Below, piece by piece: positions 42,467-50,672 of a stretch of 64,000 nt of DNA (position 1 is the first letter of the stretch; each line of letters starts with the position of its first letter). Under the pieces are notes generated by a model. The model saw nothing but the letters and a program-made list of their open reading frames with translations. It made no database searches and was not told the origin of the DNA. The stretch is from an uncultured Spartobacteria bacterium (GTDB lineage Bacteria > Verrucomicrobiota > Verrucomicrobiia > Chthoniobacterales > Chthoniobacteraceae), in contig CAIRYQ010000006.1 in NCBI GenBank assembly GCA_903882875.1, positions 26,977 to 90,976 on the forward strand. Reading direction: 5' to 3'. The translations under genes and the position numbers were made by a program.

Positions 42467-42967
42467 ATGTTTCGTCTTCTGTTCCTCGTCCTCCCAGCGG
42501 TTCTGCTGCTCGCCGGATGCGGCGGCAATTACGGCCGCTACGGCTATCATTACGTTCCGGGCAGGACCGCCACGCTGCACGGTGGCAAGGCCGTCGCGCC
42601 GGCTGGCGCACCGCGTGCGGTGAAGGCCGCCATCGCGGCGGGCAACCAGATCGCGGGACTTCCTTACGGCTACGGCTGCGGGCACACGCGCGAGATGTGC
42701 AGCGCCTACGACTGCTCTGGCGCGGCCTCGTGGGTGCTGTGCCAGGCGGGCCTGCTCGACGAGCCGACCACTTCCTCCTCTTTCCGCAATTACGGGTCGC
42801 ACGGCAGGGGCCGCTGGATCACCGTCTATGCGCGCGACGGTCATGTCTTCCTCACCGTCGCCGGGCTGCGTTTCGACACCGGCTGGGGCGGCGGTGAAGG
42901 GCCCCGGTGGACGACACGCGGCCGCCCGATGAACGGCGCGGTCGTCCGTCATCCGCCCGGCCTCTGA
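42467..42967 (+). CDS. NlpC/P60-like lipoprotein peptidase
   Basis: 166 residues from ATG 42467, giving a lipobox LLLAGC at the end of the signal peptide. SAYDCSGAASWVL carries the Cys nucleophile and DGHVFLTVAGLRFDTG the catalytic His of NlpC/P60 endopeptidases. An in-frame ATG at 42431 would add 12 residues before the signal. Probably cuts peptidoglycan stem peptides. The fold before the Cys is short (GYGCGHTREMC). Confidence 0.75.
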   Translation: MFRLLFLVLPAVLLLAGCGGNYGRYGYHYVPGRTATLHGGKAVAPAGAPRAVKAAIAAGNQIAGLPYGYGCGHTREMCSAYDCSGAASWVLCQAGLLDEPTTSSSFRNYGSHGRGRWITVYARDGHVFLTVAGLRFDTGWGGGEGPRWTTRGRPMNGAVVRHPPGL

Positions 42968-43066
42968 GCCGTCATCCTTAAAGGAGCAGAGACGCCGCGC
43001 GCATTTTTCCCATCGTGCCATTTCGCGGCTTTCGCGGCCGCCTCATCCCCGCGTAAAACTCCGCGC

Positions 43067-44089
43067 ATGGAAATCCTCACCCAATCGCTGCGTGCCGGAA
43101 ACGATTTGGCCCCCGGCCAGATCCGCGAAGCTGTAGCCGCATTGATTTCCGCGGAGACTCCCGGCGCGGAGAAAAAGGACTTCCTGCGTGCGCTGCGTGC
43201 AAAGGGCGAGACCGCCGTGGAGATCGCGGCCTTTTCACAGGCGCTGCTCGCGCACGCGCTCACGCCGGAACTCGATCCCGTGCGCCTGCCGGGGCCGACC
43301 CTGGATGTGTGCGGCACGGGCGGCGATCAGCGCGGTTTCTTCAATGTATCAACAGCCGTGATGTTCGTGGCCGCAGCGTGCGGCGCATGTGTGATGAAGC
43401 ACGGCAACCGCTCTGTGACATCGAAAACCGGCGCGGCGGATGTGCTCGAGGAACTCGGCGTGAAGATCGAGATCACGCCCGTGCGCCTGCGCCAGTGCCT
43501 CGAGCAAAATGGCGTCGCGTTCGTCTTCGCGCCCGCGTGGCATCCTGCGTTCAAGGCCATCGGTCCCGTGCGCAGGGAGCTCGCCGCCGAGGGCACACCG
43601 ACGATTTTCAATCTCCTCGGCCCACTGCTGAACCCCGCGCGGCCCGAGCATCAGCTCGTCGGAATTTTCAGCGCCGCGCTGCTGCCGAAATACGCCGAGG
43701 CGCTGCGCATCCTCGGCAGGCGGCGCGCATGGGCCGTGCATGGCGACGGTACGGACGAGCTCGCGCTCACCGGCCCGAGCGACGTGTGCGCGGTGCAGGA
43801 TGGCGCGGTCACTTCATTCAAAATCACACCCGAGGCGTTCGGTCTCACCCGTTGCGATCCCGCCGCACTCGCCGGCGGCGAACGCGTGGAAAATGCGCGC
43901 ATCCTGCTCGCGATTCTCGACGGCAGCGAACGCGGGCCGAAGCGCGACATGGTGCTGCTGAATTCCGCCGCCGCCCTCGTCGTCGCAGGCCTCGCGCGCG
44001 ACCCCGCCGCCGGCCTCGACCTCGCGCGCAAAGCGCTCGACAGCGGCGCGGCGCTTACGAAATTGCGCGTGCTCCAGTCGTTTCGCTAG
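43067..44089 (+). CDS. trpD: Anthranilate phosphoribosyltransferase
   Basis: 340-residue enzyme of tryptophan synthesis, joining anthranilate to PRPP. LDVCGTGGDQRGFFNVSTAV is the PRPP-binding glycine loop (GTGGD), KHGNRSVTSKTGAADVLEELG binds both substrates, and LLGPLLNPARPEHQLVG is the family signature. Length normal. No other trp genes are nearby, so the pathway is dispersed. Confidence 0.96.
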   Translation: MEILTQSLRAGNDLAPGQIREAVAALISAETPGAEKKDFLRALRAKGETAVEIAAFSQALLAHALTPELDPVRLPGPTLDVCGTGGDQRGFFNVSTAVMFVAAACGACVMKHGNRSVTSKTGAADVLEELGVKIEITPVRLRQCLEQNGVAFVFAPAWHPAFKAIGPVRRELAAEGTPTIFNLLGPLLNPARPEHQLVGIFSAALLPKYAEALRILGRRRAWAVHGDGTDELALTGPSDVCAVQDGAVTSFKITPEAFGLTRCDPAALAGGERVENARILLAILDGSERGPKRDMVLLNSAAALVVAGLARDPAAGLDLARKALDSGAALTKLRVLQSFR

Positions 44090-44167
44090 TCAGGGCGCGC
44101 AGGACTGTCGTGTTGACTTCCCCGTTACGGAGCGCACAGGCTGCCCTGAGAACGTCTCGAACACAGC

Positions 44168-45325
44168 ATGGCCCAGAAAATTCTCGTCATTGACGATCCA
44201 CAGACCGCGACAGACATCGCGGAAAATGTTTTCGCGCGGCATTTCCCAGGGTGCGATGTGCTAATCGCGTCGAGAGGCAGCGACGCATTTGACCGGCTGA
44301 ACGCCGCGAGCCCCGACCTTGTGATTCTGAATGACACGCTGCCGGACACCGACGGCGGTGCCATCCTTGCGCGACTCGCCGTGGATCCGTTTGCGGCGAA
44401 CACGCCCGTGCTCCTGCTCGCGGACGCTTCGCGCACGAACCAGTTCAACGGCAAGTACCCGAACATCGCGCGCGTGCTCGCGAAGCCCGCGACGATGGAC
44501 GCGCTCGCCGAGGCCGTCGCCGGGATCATCGGCGGCAAGGCGGGCAGCCGGCGGATGCTGCCGGGCCGCGCGGGCGGGCTTGCGTTCACGGGGCACACGG
44601 GAATCATCTCGCTGCGGCAGGCGCTGCACATGGCGCAGGGCGACCGGCTCACCGGCGTGCTGCGCTTCCGGCTCGGGCGGAATCCGATCGAGCTTTGGAT
44701 GAATGCCGGGCGTTTCCTTTTCGCCACGACGAGAAATTTCCAGCTCTACTGTGCGGGCAGCCCCGTGATTCTCTCCGCGACGAACCTCGGCCTCATCCTC
44801 GAGTCGCAGCTCCACCAGCAGATCACGGGCTGCCCGATTTTTCTCTTCCTCAGCGTGCGCAACGGATTCCCGCACGACGACGTGGTGCAGATCACGCGCG
44901 ACCACGGCCAGCGGCTCTTCAGCCATCTCCACACCTCGGGGCGCATTTCGTTCGAGTTTGAGGAGACCGAAAATTTTCCCGACTACGTCACCAATTTTCC
45001 CGCGGGCACGGACGACCCGGACAACTGGATCCTCAGCGTGCTGCGGCATGTGAAGTTCGAGCAGATCGCGCCGGGCAGGCGGCCCGATCCGAACGGTTCG
45101 CCAGCCTACACGCGCCGCGGATACGATCTCATCCAGAAGCTCAGGCTCAACGACGTCGAGGCGCGCTTCGCATCGGCGATCAACGGTTCCGAGTCGCTCC
45201 AGGTTCTTGCGCAAAAGGTCGGCGTGCCGCTTGGCGACGCGCTGCTCGTCGTGTACCGCTTTCTGGAGCTTGAGATCGTGGAATTCTGGAACTCCGGATC
45301 GCTCGCGCTCCCGGCGGCCTCGTAG
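44168..45325 (+). CDS. Receiver domain with Asp-to-Asn substitution fused to a DUF4388 (PatA-like) domain
   Basis: 385 residues. The receiver part (1-130) keeps IDD and VLAKPA, but the phosphate-accepting aspartate is Asn55 in VILNDTLPD, so phosphorylation at the usual position is not expected. The second part has the DUF4388 pattern ISLRQALHMAQGDRLTGVLRF and FLFATTRN. A C-terminal winged-helix-like end (LQVLAQKVGVPLGDALLVVYRFLEL) follows. Such proteins are adaptors in gliding and polarity systems of Myxobacteria; a similar role here is inference. Confidence 0.8.
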   Translation: MAQKILVIDDPQTATDIAENVFARHFPGCDVLIASRGSDAFDRLNAASPDLVILNDTLPDTDGGAILARLAVDPFAANTPVLLLADASRTNQFNGKYPNIARVLAKPATMDALAEAVAGIIGGKAGSRRMLPGRAGGLAFTGHTGIISLRQALHMAQGDRLTGVLRFRLGRNPIELWMNAGRFLFATTRNFQLYCAGSPVILSATNLGLILESQLHQQITGCPIFLFLSVRNGFPHDDVVQITRDHGQRLFSHLHTSGRISFEFEETENFPDYVTNFPAGTDDPDNWILSVLRHVKFEQIAPGRRPDPNGSPAYTRRGYDLIQKLRLNDVEARFASAINGSESLQVLAQKVGVPLGDALLVVYRFLELEIVEFWNSGSLALPAAS

Positions 45326-46191
45326 CCGCAAACAAAGCGCGTCTTGCAGCGGTTCTTCAACGAGGGCGCGCTTGTCAAAGCGCGGGCTGCTCCTGGCAGT
45401 TGTTTCCAAATCGTTTCCTGAGCTTCAATCAGTTGTTACATGGCCGTGCGATGAATGTCCCATCAAAGCACTCAAGACCACTCTCGGCATTCTTTGCATC
45501 GTCTGGCTGGCCAGCATGACGATCTACGCCCAAACACACCGTCACAGTCAGCAAATTCGGCGGAAGACGCCGCGCCCGGTCTGGGAAATCATTCACAGGA
45601 CTGATCTCGCGAGGTGATGGATTTTGGGCAAGGCCGAGGAACGGCGTTTAAGCGCCAAATTTGACGGAAGTCCGAATCCTGACCGGCCTCTGTCGCGGAT
45701 TCCTTGCGATGATGAGAGCGGAGGCGAGGCAGGCAGCTTGGAATCAAAGAAACTGTGGACAGAACTTAGCGTTCGTTTCCGTCCCCTGCTTGGAAACTAT
45801 CGCCCTTGTTCTGTGCGCGTTCGTTGCAATTTTTACGAGCTCGCGCGGCACACCTTGTTTGCGCAGCATTCTGATGGCTCCCATCCGAAACGACACTGCC
45901 TCCCCATGAAACAAAACGCTCTCTCCGTCACGCATGTCCGACGGCAGGCGGGTGAGGAGGACTTCGCGCGAGAGTGTGTCCTGCCTTCCGAGCCGCCGGA
46001 GAGCGTGAAGGCGGAACTCGACATCACCTATGTCAGGATACCCGAGCAGGAGCTGAAGCACGACGTGTATCGCCCGAAGTCTGGCGAACGAGAAGTTCGT
46101 CGAAGGGCTGCGCAAGGCGGGCGAAAGGAACGGAAGCTTCCAAGAGGCTGAGAACGCGTTCACATTTCCCAACCTCCATCCGCACCCCGCC
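45326..46191. other. 866-bp gap with gene remnants
   Basis: No intact gene. From about 45460 a frame reads KALKTTLGILCIVWLASMT, which looks like a signal peptide without a start codon. The esterase remnant at 45905-46160 is listed separately. Composition is less GC-rich than in the flanks. It looks like decayed accessory DNA. Confidence 0.5.
45905..46160 (+). pseudogene. Remnant of an exported esterase-type gene
   Basis: From ATG 45905 the frame encodes VKAELDITYVRIPEQELK then HDVYRPKSGE, the hallmark start of BD-FAE/carboxylesterase-like enzymes (ITY..-x-LKxDVYRP). It breaks off at about 46082. The next frame then reads LANEKFVEGLRKAGERNGSF, resembling the C-terminal helix near the catalytic His of the same superfamily, and runs into the next gene. 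An internal deletion that joined the two ends of an alpha/beta hydrolase gene would explain this. Pattern-based only. Confidence 0.4.
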
Positions 46192-47832
46192 ATGAAACTG
46201 ATCCCCGCATTTCTCCTCGCCGCATTTTCAACGCTCGTCGCGGAAACTCCGCTCGCGCTCACTTTGCAGACACGCTCGGCGGTGAACAAAGCGATCACCG
46301 TGAAGGAGCAGTGGCTGCCGTCGCGCACCGCGATCATCGTCTGCGACATGTGGGATCTGCATCATTGCAAAAATGCCGTCGTGCGTGAGGGCGAGATGGC
46401 GCCGCGCATGAATGAGCTGCTGGAAAAGGCGCGCGCCGCCGGCGTGCTGATCATCCATGCGCCGAGCAGTTGCATGAAACCGTACGAGGGCACGCCTGCG
46501 CGCGAGCGCGCGAAGTCCGCGCCGGTCGCCGCGCGCGTGCCGGACAAAATCGGCGCATGGTGCAGGCAGATCCCCGCGGAGGAGCAGGCCGTGTATCCGA
46601 TCGATCAGAACGACTCCGAGGATGACGATCTCGCCGAGCACGCGAAGTGGGCGAAGGAACTCGAAGTGAAGGGACTCAATCCGCGCGCGCCGTGGACGAA
46701 GCAGATTGACGTGCTCCGCATTGATCAGGAGCGCGACGCCATCAGTGACTCCGGCGAGGAAATCTGGAACCTCCTCGACGCGCGCCGCGTGGACAACGTG
46801 ATCCTCATGGGCGTGCATGTGAACATGTGCGTCTCGGGCCGTCCGTTCGGCCTCCGCCAGCTCGTGAAGAACGGCAAGCACGTCGTGCTCATGCGTGACC
46901 TCACCGACTCGATGTACAATCCCGCGCGCTGGCCGTTCGTGAGCCATGTGCGCGGCACGGAGCTTTTCATCCAGCACGCCGAGAAACGCATCTGCCCGAC
47001 AATCACGTCGGATCAGATTCTCGGCGGCACGCCGTTCGAGTTCAGCGCGGCGACGGCGGGAAAAAAGCGCACGCAGATCCTGCTCCTCGGCGACAGCAGC
47101 ACCGAGGCGAGCTTCCCAAAAAAATTCGCGCCAGACGAACCGCAGGTCGAGGACACGCTGCGCGCGCTGCTCGCCATCGAGCCCGGCCTGCCGCCGTGCG
47201 ATGTTTGGAACGAGGGCGTGAGCGGCGAATTCATCCGCGGCTTCCTCGACACGCGCTACGACAGGGCCGTGAAGACGAAGCCGCAGGCGGACACCATTTT
47301 CATCCGCTACGGTCTGAACGACGTGCGCAAGCGCGAGGACTTCGACAACAATTTCGCGAAGGACTTCCGCGAGCTGATCGCGCGACTGCGCAAGGATCAC
47401 CCCGGTGCGATGATCATCCCCACGACGGTGATTCCCTTCGCTGAGGATCTCACCGCAAATGCTCCTGCGGCGAAGCGCATCAACGACCTCGTGCGCCGCG
47501 TCGCGGAGGAGGAAAAGCTCACGTTCTTCGATCTTTATCCGCTTTACGCCGCCGAGCAGGCGAAGGGATCAAACATGCTCAACTACCGCCGCTACGCGCT
47601 CTCGAAAGTGCCGGAAAATCTGCGCCCTCTTGCGACGCCGTATGTCACCGATGCCGCGGGCAAGGAGCCGACAATCGTCGTGATGGACAACCGGCTCGAT
47701 GCGATCTTTGGCCACCTTCCCGGTTGGTTCGCCGACCGGCATCCAAACCTCGCGGGCTACAACGTCATCGCGGCTGCGACGGCGAAATTCCTCGCACCGA
47801 TCCTGCGCGCAAACGCGAAGGGACCGCCGTAG
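46192..47832 (+). CDS. Isochorismatase-like domain fused to an SGNH/GDSL hydrolase domain
   Basis: 546-residue exported two-domain hydrolase (signal peptide to about residue 17). First domain: cysteine-hydrolase fold with Asp52 (IIVCDMWD) and Cys213 in LMGVHVNMCVSGRPFG, the nucleophile of isochorismatase/nicotinamidase relatives. Second domain (from ~290): LLLGDSSTEA with Ser302, an IRYGLNDVRKRED block (GxND), and ADRHPNLAGYN with Asp515 and His517 of the SGNH triad. The fusion suggests coupled removal of an amide and an ester group from one substrate. The ATG at 46192 starts the signal peptide. Confidence 0.85.
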   Translation: MKLIPAFLLAAFSTLVAETPLALTLQTRSAVNKAITVKEQWLPSRTAIIVCDMWDLHHCKNAVVREGEMAPRMNELLEKARAAGVLIIHAPSSCMKPYEGTPARERAKSAPVAARVPDKIGAWCRQIPAEEQAVYPIDQNDSEDDDLAEHAKWAKELEVKGLNPRAPWTKQIDVLRIDQERDAISDSGEEIWNLLDARRVDNVILMGVHVNMCVSGRPFGLRQLVKNGKHVVLMRDLTDSMYNPARWPFVSHVRGTELFIQHAEKRICPTITSDQILGGTPFEFSAATAGKKRTQILLLGDSSTEASFPKKFAPDEPQVEDTLRALLAIEPGLPPCDVWNEGVSGEFIRGFLDTRYDRAVKTKPQADTIFIRYGLNDVRKREDFDNNFAKDFRELIARLRKDHPGAMIIPTTVIPFAEDLTANAPAAKRINDLVRRVAEEEKLTFFDLYPLYAAEQAKGSNMLNYRRYALSKVPENLRPLATPYVTDAAGKEPTIVVMDNRLDAIFGHLPGWFADRHPNLAGYNVIAAATAKFLAPILRANAKGPP

Positions 47833-47934
47833 CCGCGTTTGCAAGAGCGCGGGCTGGCCGGGACACCGCGCGATCGATCTGAAGGAAAATGGCCCGCTCT
47901 TTCACAAGGGCGGCCACGGCATTTCAGACGCAGT

Positions 47935-48900
47935 TCACTCGTGCAGCGATACCCAGTGCGCCACGTCGTGCAGCACTTACTCGTGCTGCATGTCATGCAG
48001 CAGCAAGTGGTAGCTCCGCGGGTACCAGAGAAGTTGTTTGTCATTGCTGGCGATGTGATGAAACAACGCCTCGACTTGCTCCGGCGATGACACCACATCG
48101 TGCGGCGAGGCAAGCATCAGCACCGGCATCGCGATCCGTTCTGCGGCGCCTTCATTTGCGTGCAGCAGATCATCCACGCCGCACAGCAGCCGCAGGGTGA
48201 ATGCGGGCACATGATGCGGCGTCTTTGCCATCTGCCCGCCGTGCGTGCTCGTGCTGGTCACGCGGATTTTGCTTTCGTCCATCCCGGCGATGGTGCCGAG
48301 CTTCACACGGTACGTCGGCAGCACATGCGATGCGGAACGGAGCAATGCCCGGCTGAGGGCGCTGACATGCACCCGCAGTCCGCCAATCGGCGAGGCCAGG
48401 ATCAGCGCGCGTGGTTTGGCGCACGGGTTATTTTTTGCCGCCATGTGCAATGCGATCAGCGATCCGAGGCTCTCGCCGTACCAGAGGATCGGGACGCCGG
48501 GGTGCCGTTCGCGCACGAGCTGGTGAAACGCCTCCAGGTCGTTCAGCCAGGTCCGCGGATGATCAATGTCGCCACGCCGCGCGCGGTCGGGATCGTTTCC
48601 CTGCCCGCGCAATTCGTAGGCATAGACCGCGATGCCCTGCGGCGACAGCCGTTCGCCGAGAAGATGGAAGTCCTGCGTCGCACCGCTGAGCCCGTGAACT
48701 GCGATGATGACACCGCGGGGTTTTGTGCCGGAAGGCACCCGCCAGCCGCGCCACGGCATCTGCTTGCCATCGGTGCTCGTCCATGTGGTCGCGCCGAGGG
48801 CGGGCCGTACCTGCGTGCGCGGTGCGGAGCATGAGGCAAGCACGCACGCCGCGAGGCCGGATGCGACGGCGGAAAAAATGTGCGCGGTGAATCTCGGCAT
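47935..48900 (-). pseudogene. Alpha/beta hydrolase lipoprotein shortened by an in-frame TAA
   Basis: Monoacylglycerol-lipase/serine-aminopeptidase S33-like hydrolase: lipobox VLASC at the N-terminus, oxyanion VIIAVHGLSGA, nucleophile WYGESLGS (Ser144), Asp in MLASPHDVV, His in YPRSYHLLLHD. TAA (47977-47979) follows MQHE. The same frame continues for 13 codons, VLHDVAHWVSLHE then TGA at 47935-47937, which is exactly the terminal helix expected (VLxDVxxWL). The 307-residue product keeps the catalytic triad but lacks that helix. Nonsense mutation, sequence error, or tolerated shortening. Confidence 0.75.
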
Positions 48901-48944
48901 GAGTTTGTGGGCGGGCGCGTGAGCGTCACAGCGCGCCGCAGGCC

Positions 48945-50591
48945 GTGCAACACAATCGCCCGCGGCACAGCCGTCCCGGCGCAGGCATCCTGCCGCTGGC
49001 CCACAGGAAGGATGACCGTGCCACGTTCTTGCTTCGCGCGCGGCGAATCCCGCAATCTCAGCGCATCATCACTCCGCACCGACGCTCTCTTTTGCCCTGG
49101 CTCCTGGCGCTCGCCACGCTGTTCCCCGTCGTGCTCTGGCCCGGCGATGTCTCGTGGCTCATTGACGAGCCGCGGCTGATCGCGAACGCATTTTACTTCA
49201 ACCAAGATCACATGCCCGCGCATACGGGGCTGTTCGGAAATTTCGGCGTGCCCTACGGCCCGGTGCCCACACAGACCTACCAGGTGCTTCTCGCGATCAC
49301 GCACGATCCGCTCGCGCTCGTCGTGCTGCGCGGGCTGCTTTGCTCGATGCTCACGGGCCTCGGGCTGCTGTGGCTCGCACGAACGCTGGGACTGCGTGCT
49401 TGGTTTGCGGCGGTGATCCTCGTCGCGCCAAATATCGTGGCATTCCACCGTATCCTGTGGGACGCGAGCTTCACCATCCCACTCGGCGCGCTGTGCCTCG
49501 CAGCGTTCGCGGATTTTTTGCAGACGAAACGCCCGTGGTCGCTGCGGCTGTGCGCCGTGTGTACCGTGCTGCTGCCGATCAATCACCCGCAGGCGCTCCC
49601 GCTCGCGCTGCCCGTCGGCGCGTATCTGCTCTGGCGGCACCGCGCGGATTTCCGTGCGGACAAAATCGCGATGTGGCGCATCGGTGCCGTGCTTTTCATC
49701 CTGCACTTTCTCTACATCGGCGCGCTTGCTGGCGTGGTCTGGTGGAAACTCACGCACGGCGCGGTGACCCTCCAATATCCCGTAAAAAATGCGCGCTGGC
49801 TCTCGATGCTCGCGCCCTTCCTCGGCGGAAATTTGCTCACGGGCTACGACTATGCGCTCGGCGTCGCGCGGCCCGAGGGCCGGGCATGGCTCGTCACCGC
49901 CGCGATGTGGGCCTCGCGGCTCATCTACCCGATCCTCTGGCTCGGAATCGCCGCCGCCGCCACGCGCGTCATGCCGGTCGTGCGTGCCCTTCGCGTAGGT
50001 GCGGCCGTTGCGGCGCGGGATTTGATTTCCGCGCTGCTGATCGTGTGCCTCGCCGTGCAGTTCATCATCTTTACCGCGCTGCGCATCCCGCCCGGCCCGC
50101 AGTATTTTTTCGGCACGTTTGCGCTGCACGCCGCGCTCGCATTTTTCGGGATCGAAGTGCTCGCAACAGTGCGGATCGCGGTTCCGCTCGGCGCGCTGCT
50201 CGGGGCGGCGAACGCCTTCATCACGCTCGGCGGAATGAAAACCGTCCACACCCACGGCTACGAGGCACCCGGCTGGCCCACGATGGCAAATTGCCTCGGC
50301 GCAGTCCGCCAGCTCGACCGCTACGCCGACCAGGTCGTGCTCACCGACATCGAACTTTTCCAACGCTATCCGCAGCCCATCCGCACGCTGCGTCTGCTCA
50401 TTCCGCCCACGCCCGGCCCGAAGCCGCGGCACCGCCACCTCCTGCTCACCTACAAGCGCAAAGACGGCAAGCAGACCGGCAAGATCGTGCTCGTCGAACT
50501 CGCCCGCGGCGAAAAGTGTCCGCCCGGCTCAAGTCTTGTGGACATCACACCGCTCCCGGACGGCTGGGCTCCTGATCCGGGCTTCTGGTAG
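48945..50591 (+). CDS. Polytopic membrane protein, GT-C glycosyltransferase-like
   Basis: About 10-11 predicted membrane helices (PWLLALATLFPVVLWPG; WFAAVILVAPNIVAF; IGAVLFILHFLYIGALAGVVWW; LLIVCLAVQFIIFTALRI), with a long periplasmic loop after the first helix (SWLIDEPRLIANAFYF) that has the acidic pair often seen in GT-C transferases. A soluble C-terminus of ~90 residues follows. Family not assigned. The start is unclear: GTG 48945 or an internal TTG; the first 45 residues are Arg/His-rich and probably partly untranslated. Confidence 0.6.
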   Translation: MQHNRPRHSRPGAGILPLAHRKDDRATFLLRARRIPQSQRIITPHRRSLLPWLLALATLFPVVLWPGDVSWLIDEPRLIANAFYFNQDHMPAHTGLFGNFGVPYGPVPTQTYQVLLAITHDPLALVVLRGLLCSMLTGLGLLWLARTLGLRAWFAAVILVAPNIVAFHRILWDASFTIPLGALCLAAFADFLQTKRPWSLRLCAVCTVLLPINHPQALPLALPVGAYLLWRHRADFRADKIAMWRIGAVLFILHFLYIGALAGVVWWKLTHGAVTLQYPVKNARWLSMLAPFLGGNLLTGYDYALGVARPEGRAWLVTAAMWASRLIYPILWLGIAAAATRVMPVVRALRVGAAVAARDLISALLIVCLAVQFIIFTALRIPPGPQYFFGTFALHAALAFFGIEVLATVRIAVPLGALLGAANAFITLGGMKTVHTHGYEAPGWPTMANCLGAVRQLDRYADQVVLTDIELFQRYPQPIRTLRLLIPPTPGPKPRHRHLLLTYKRKDGKQTGKIVLVELARGEKCPPGSSLVDITPLPDGWAPDPGFW

Positions 50592-50672
50592 CGAGGCACG
50601 GAGGAAAGCAGCCGCACTTTTTCCGCGCGATCGAAACCCAAAGATGCCGCGCCGCCGCCGGTCACATTCGCC

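Noticed and set aside
45744..46349. A 201-codon minus-strand frame in the gene-free stretch
   Set aside because: It runs into the start of the hydrolase fusion on the other strand and has no recognisable motif.
48543..50438. A 631-codon minus-strand frame across the membrane protein at 48945
   Set aside because: Translation is charged and repetitive with no motif, while the plus strand encodes regular membrane helices.
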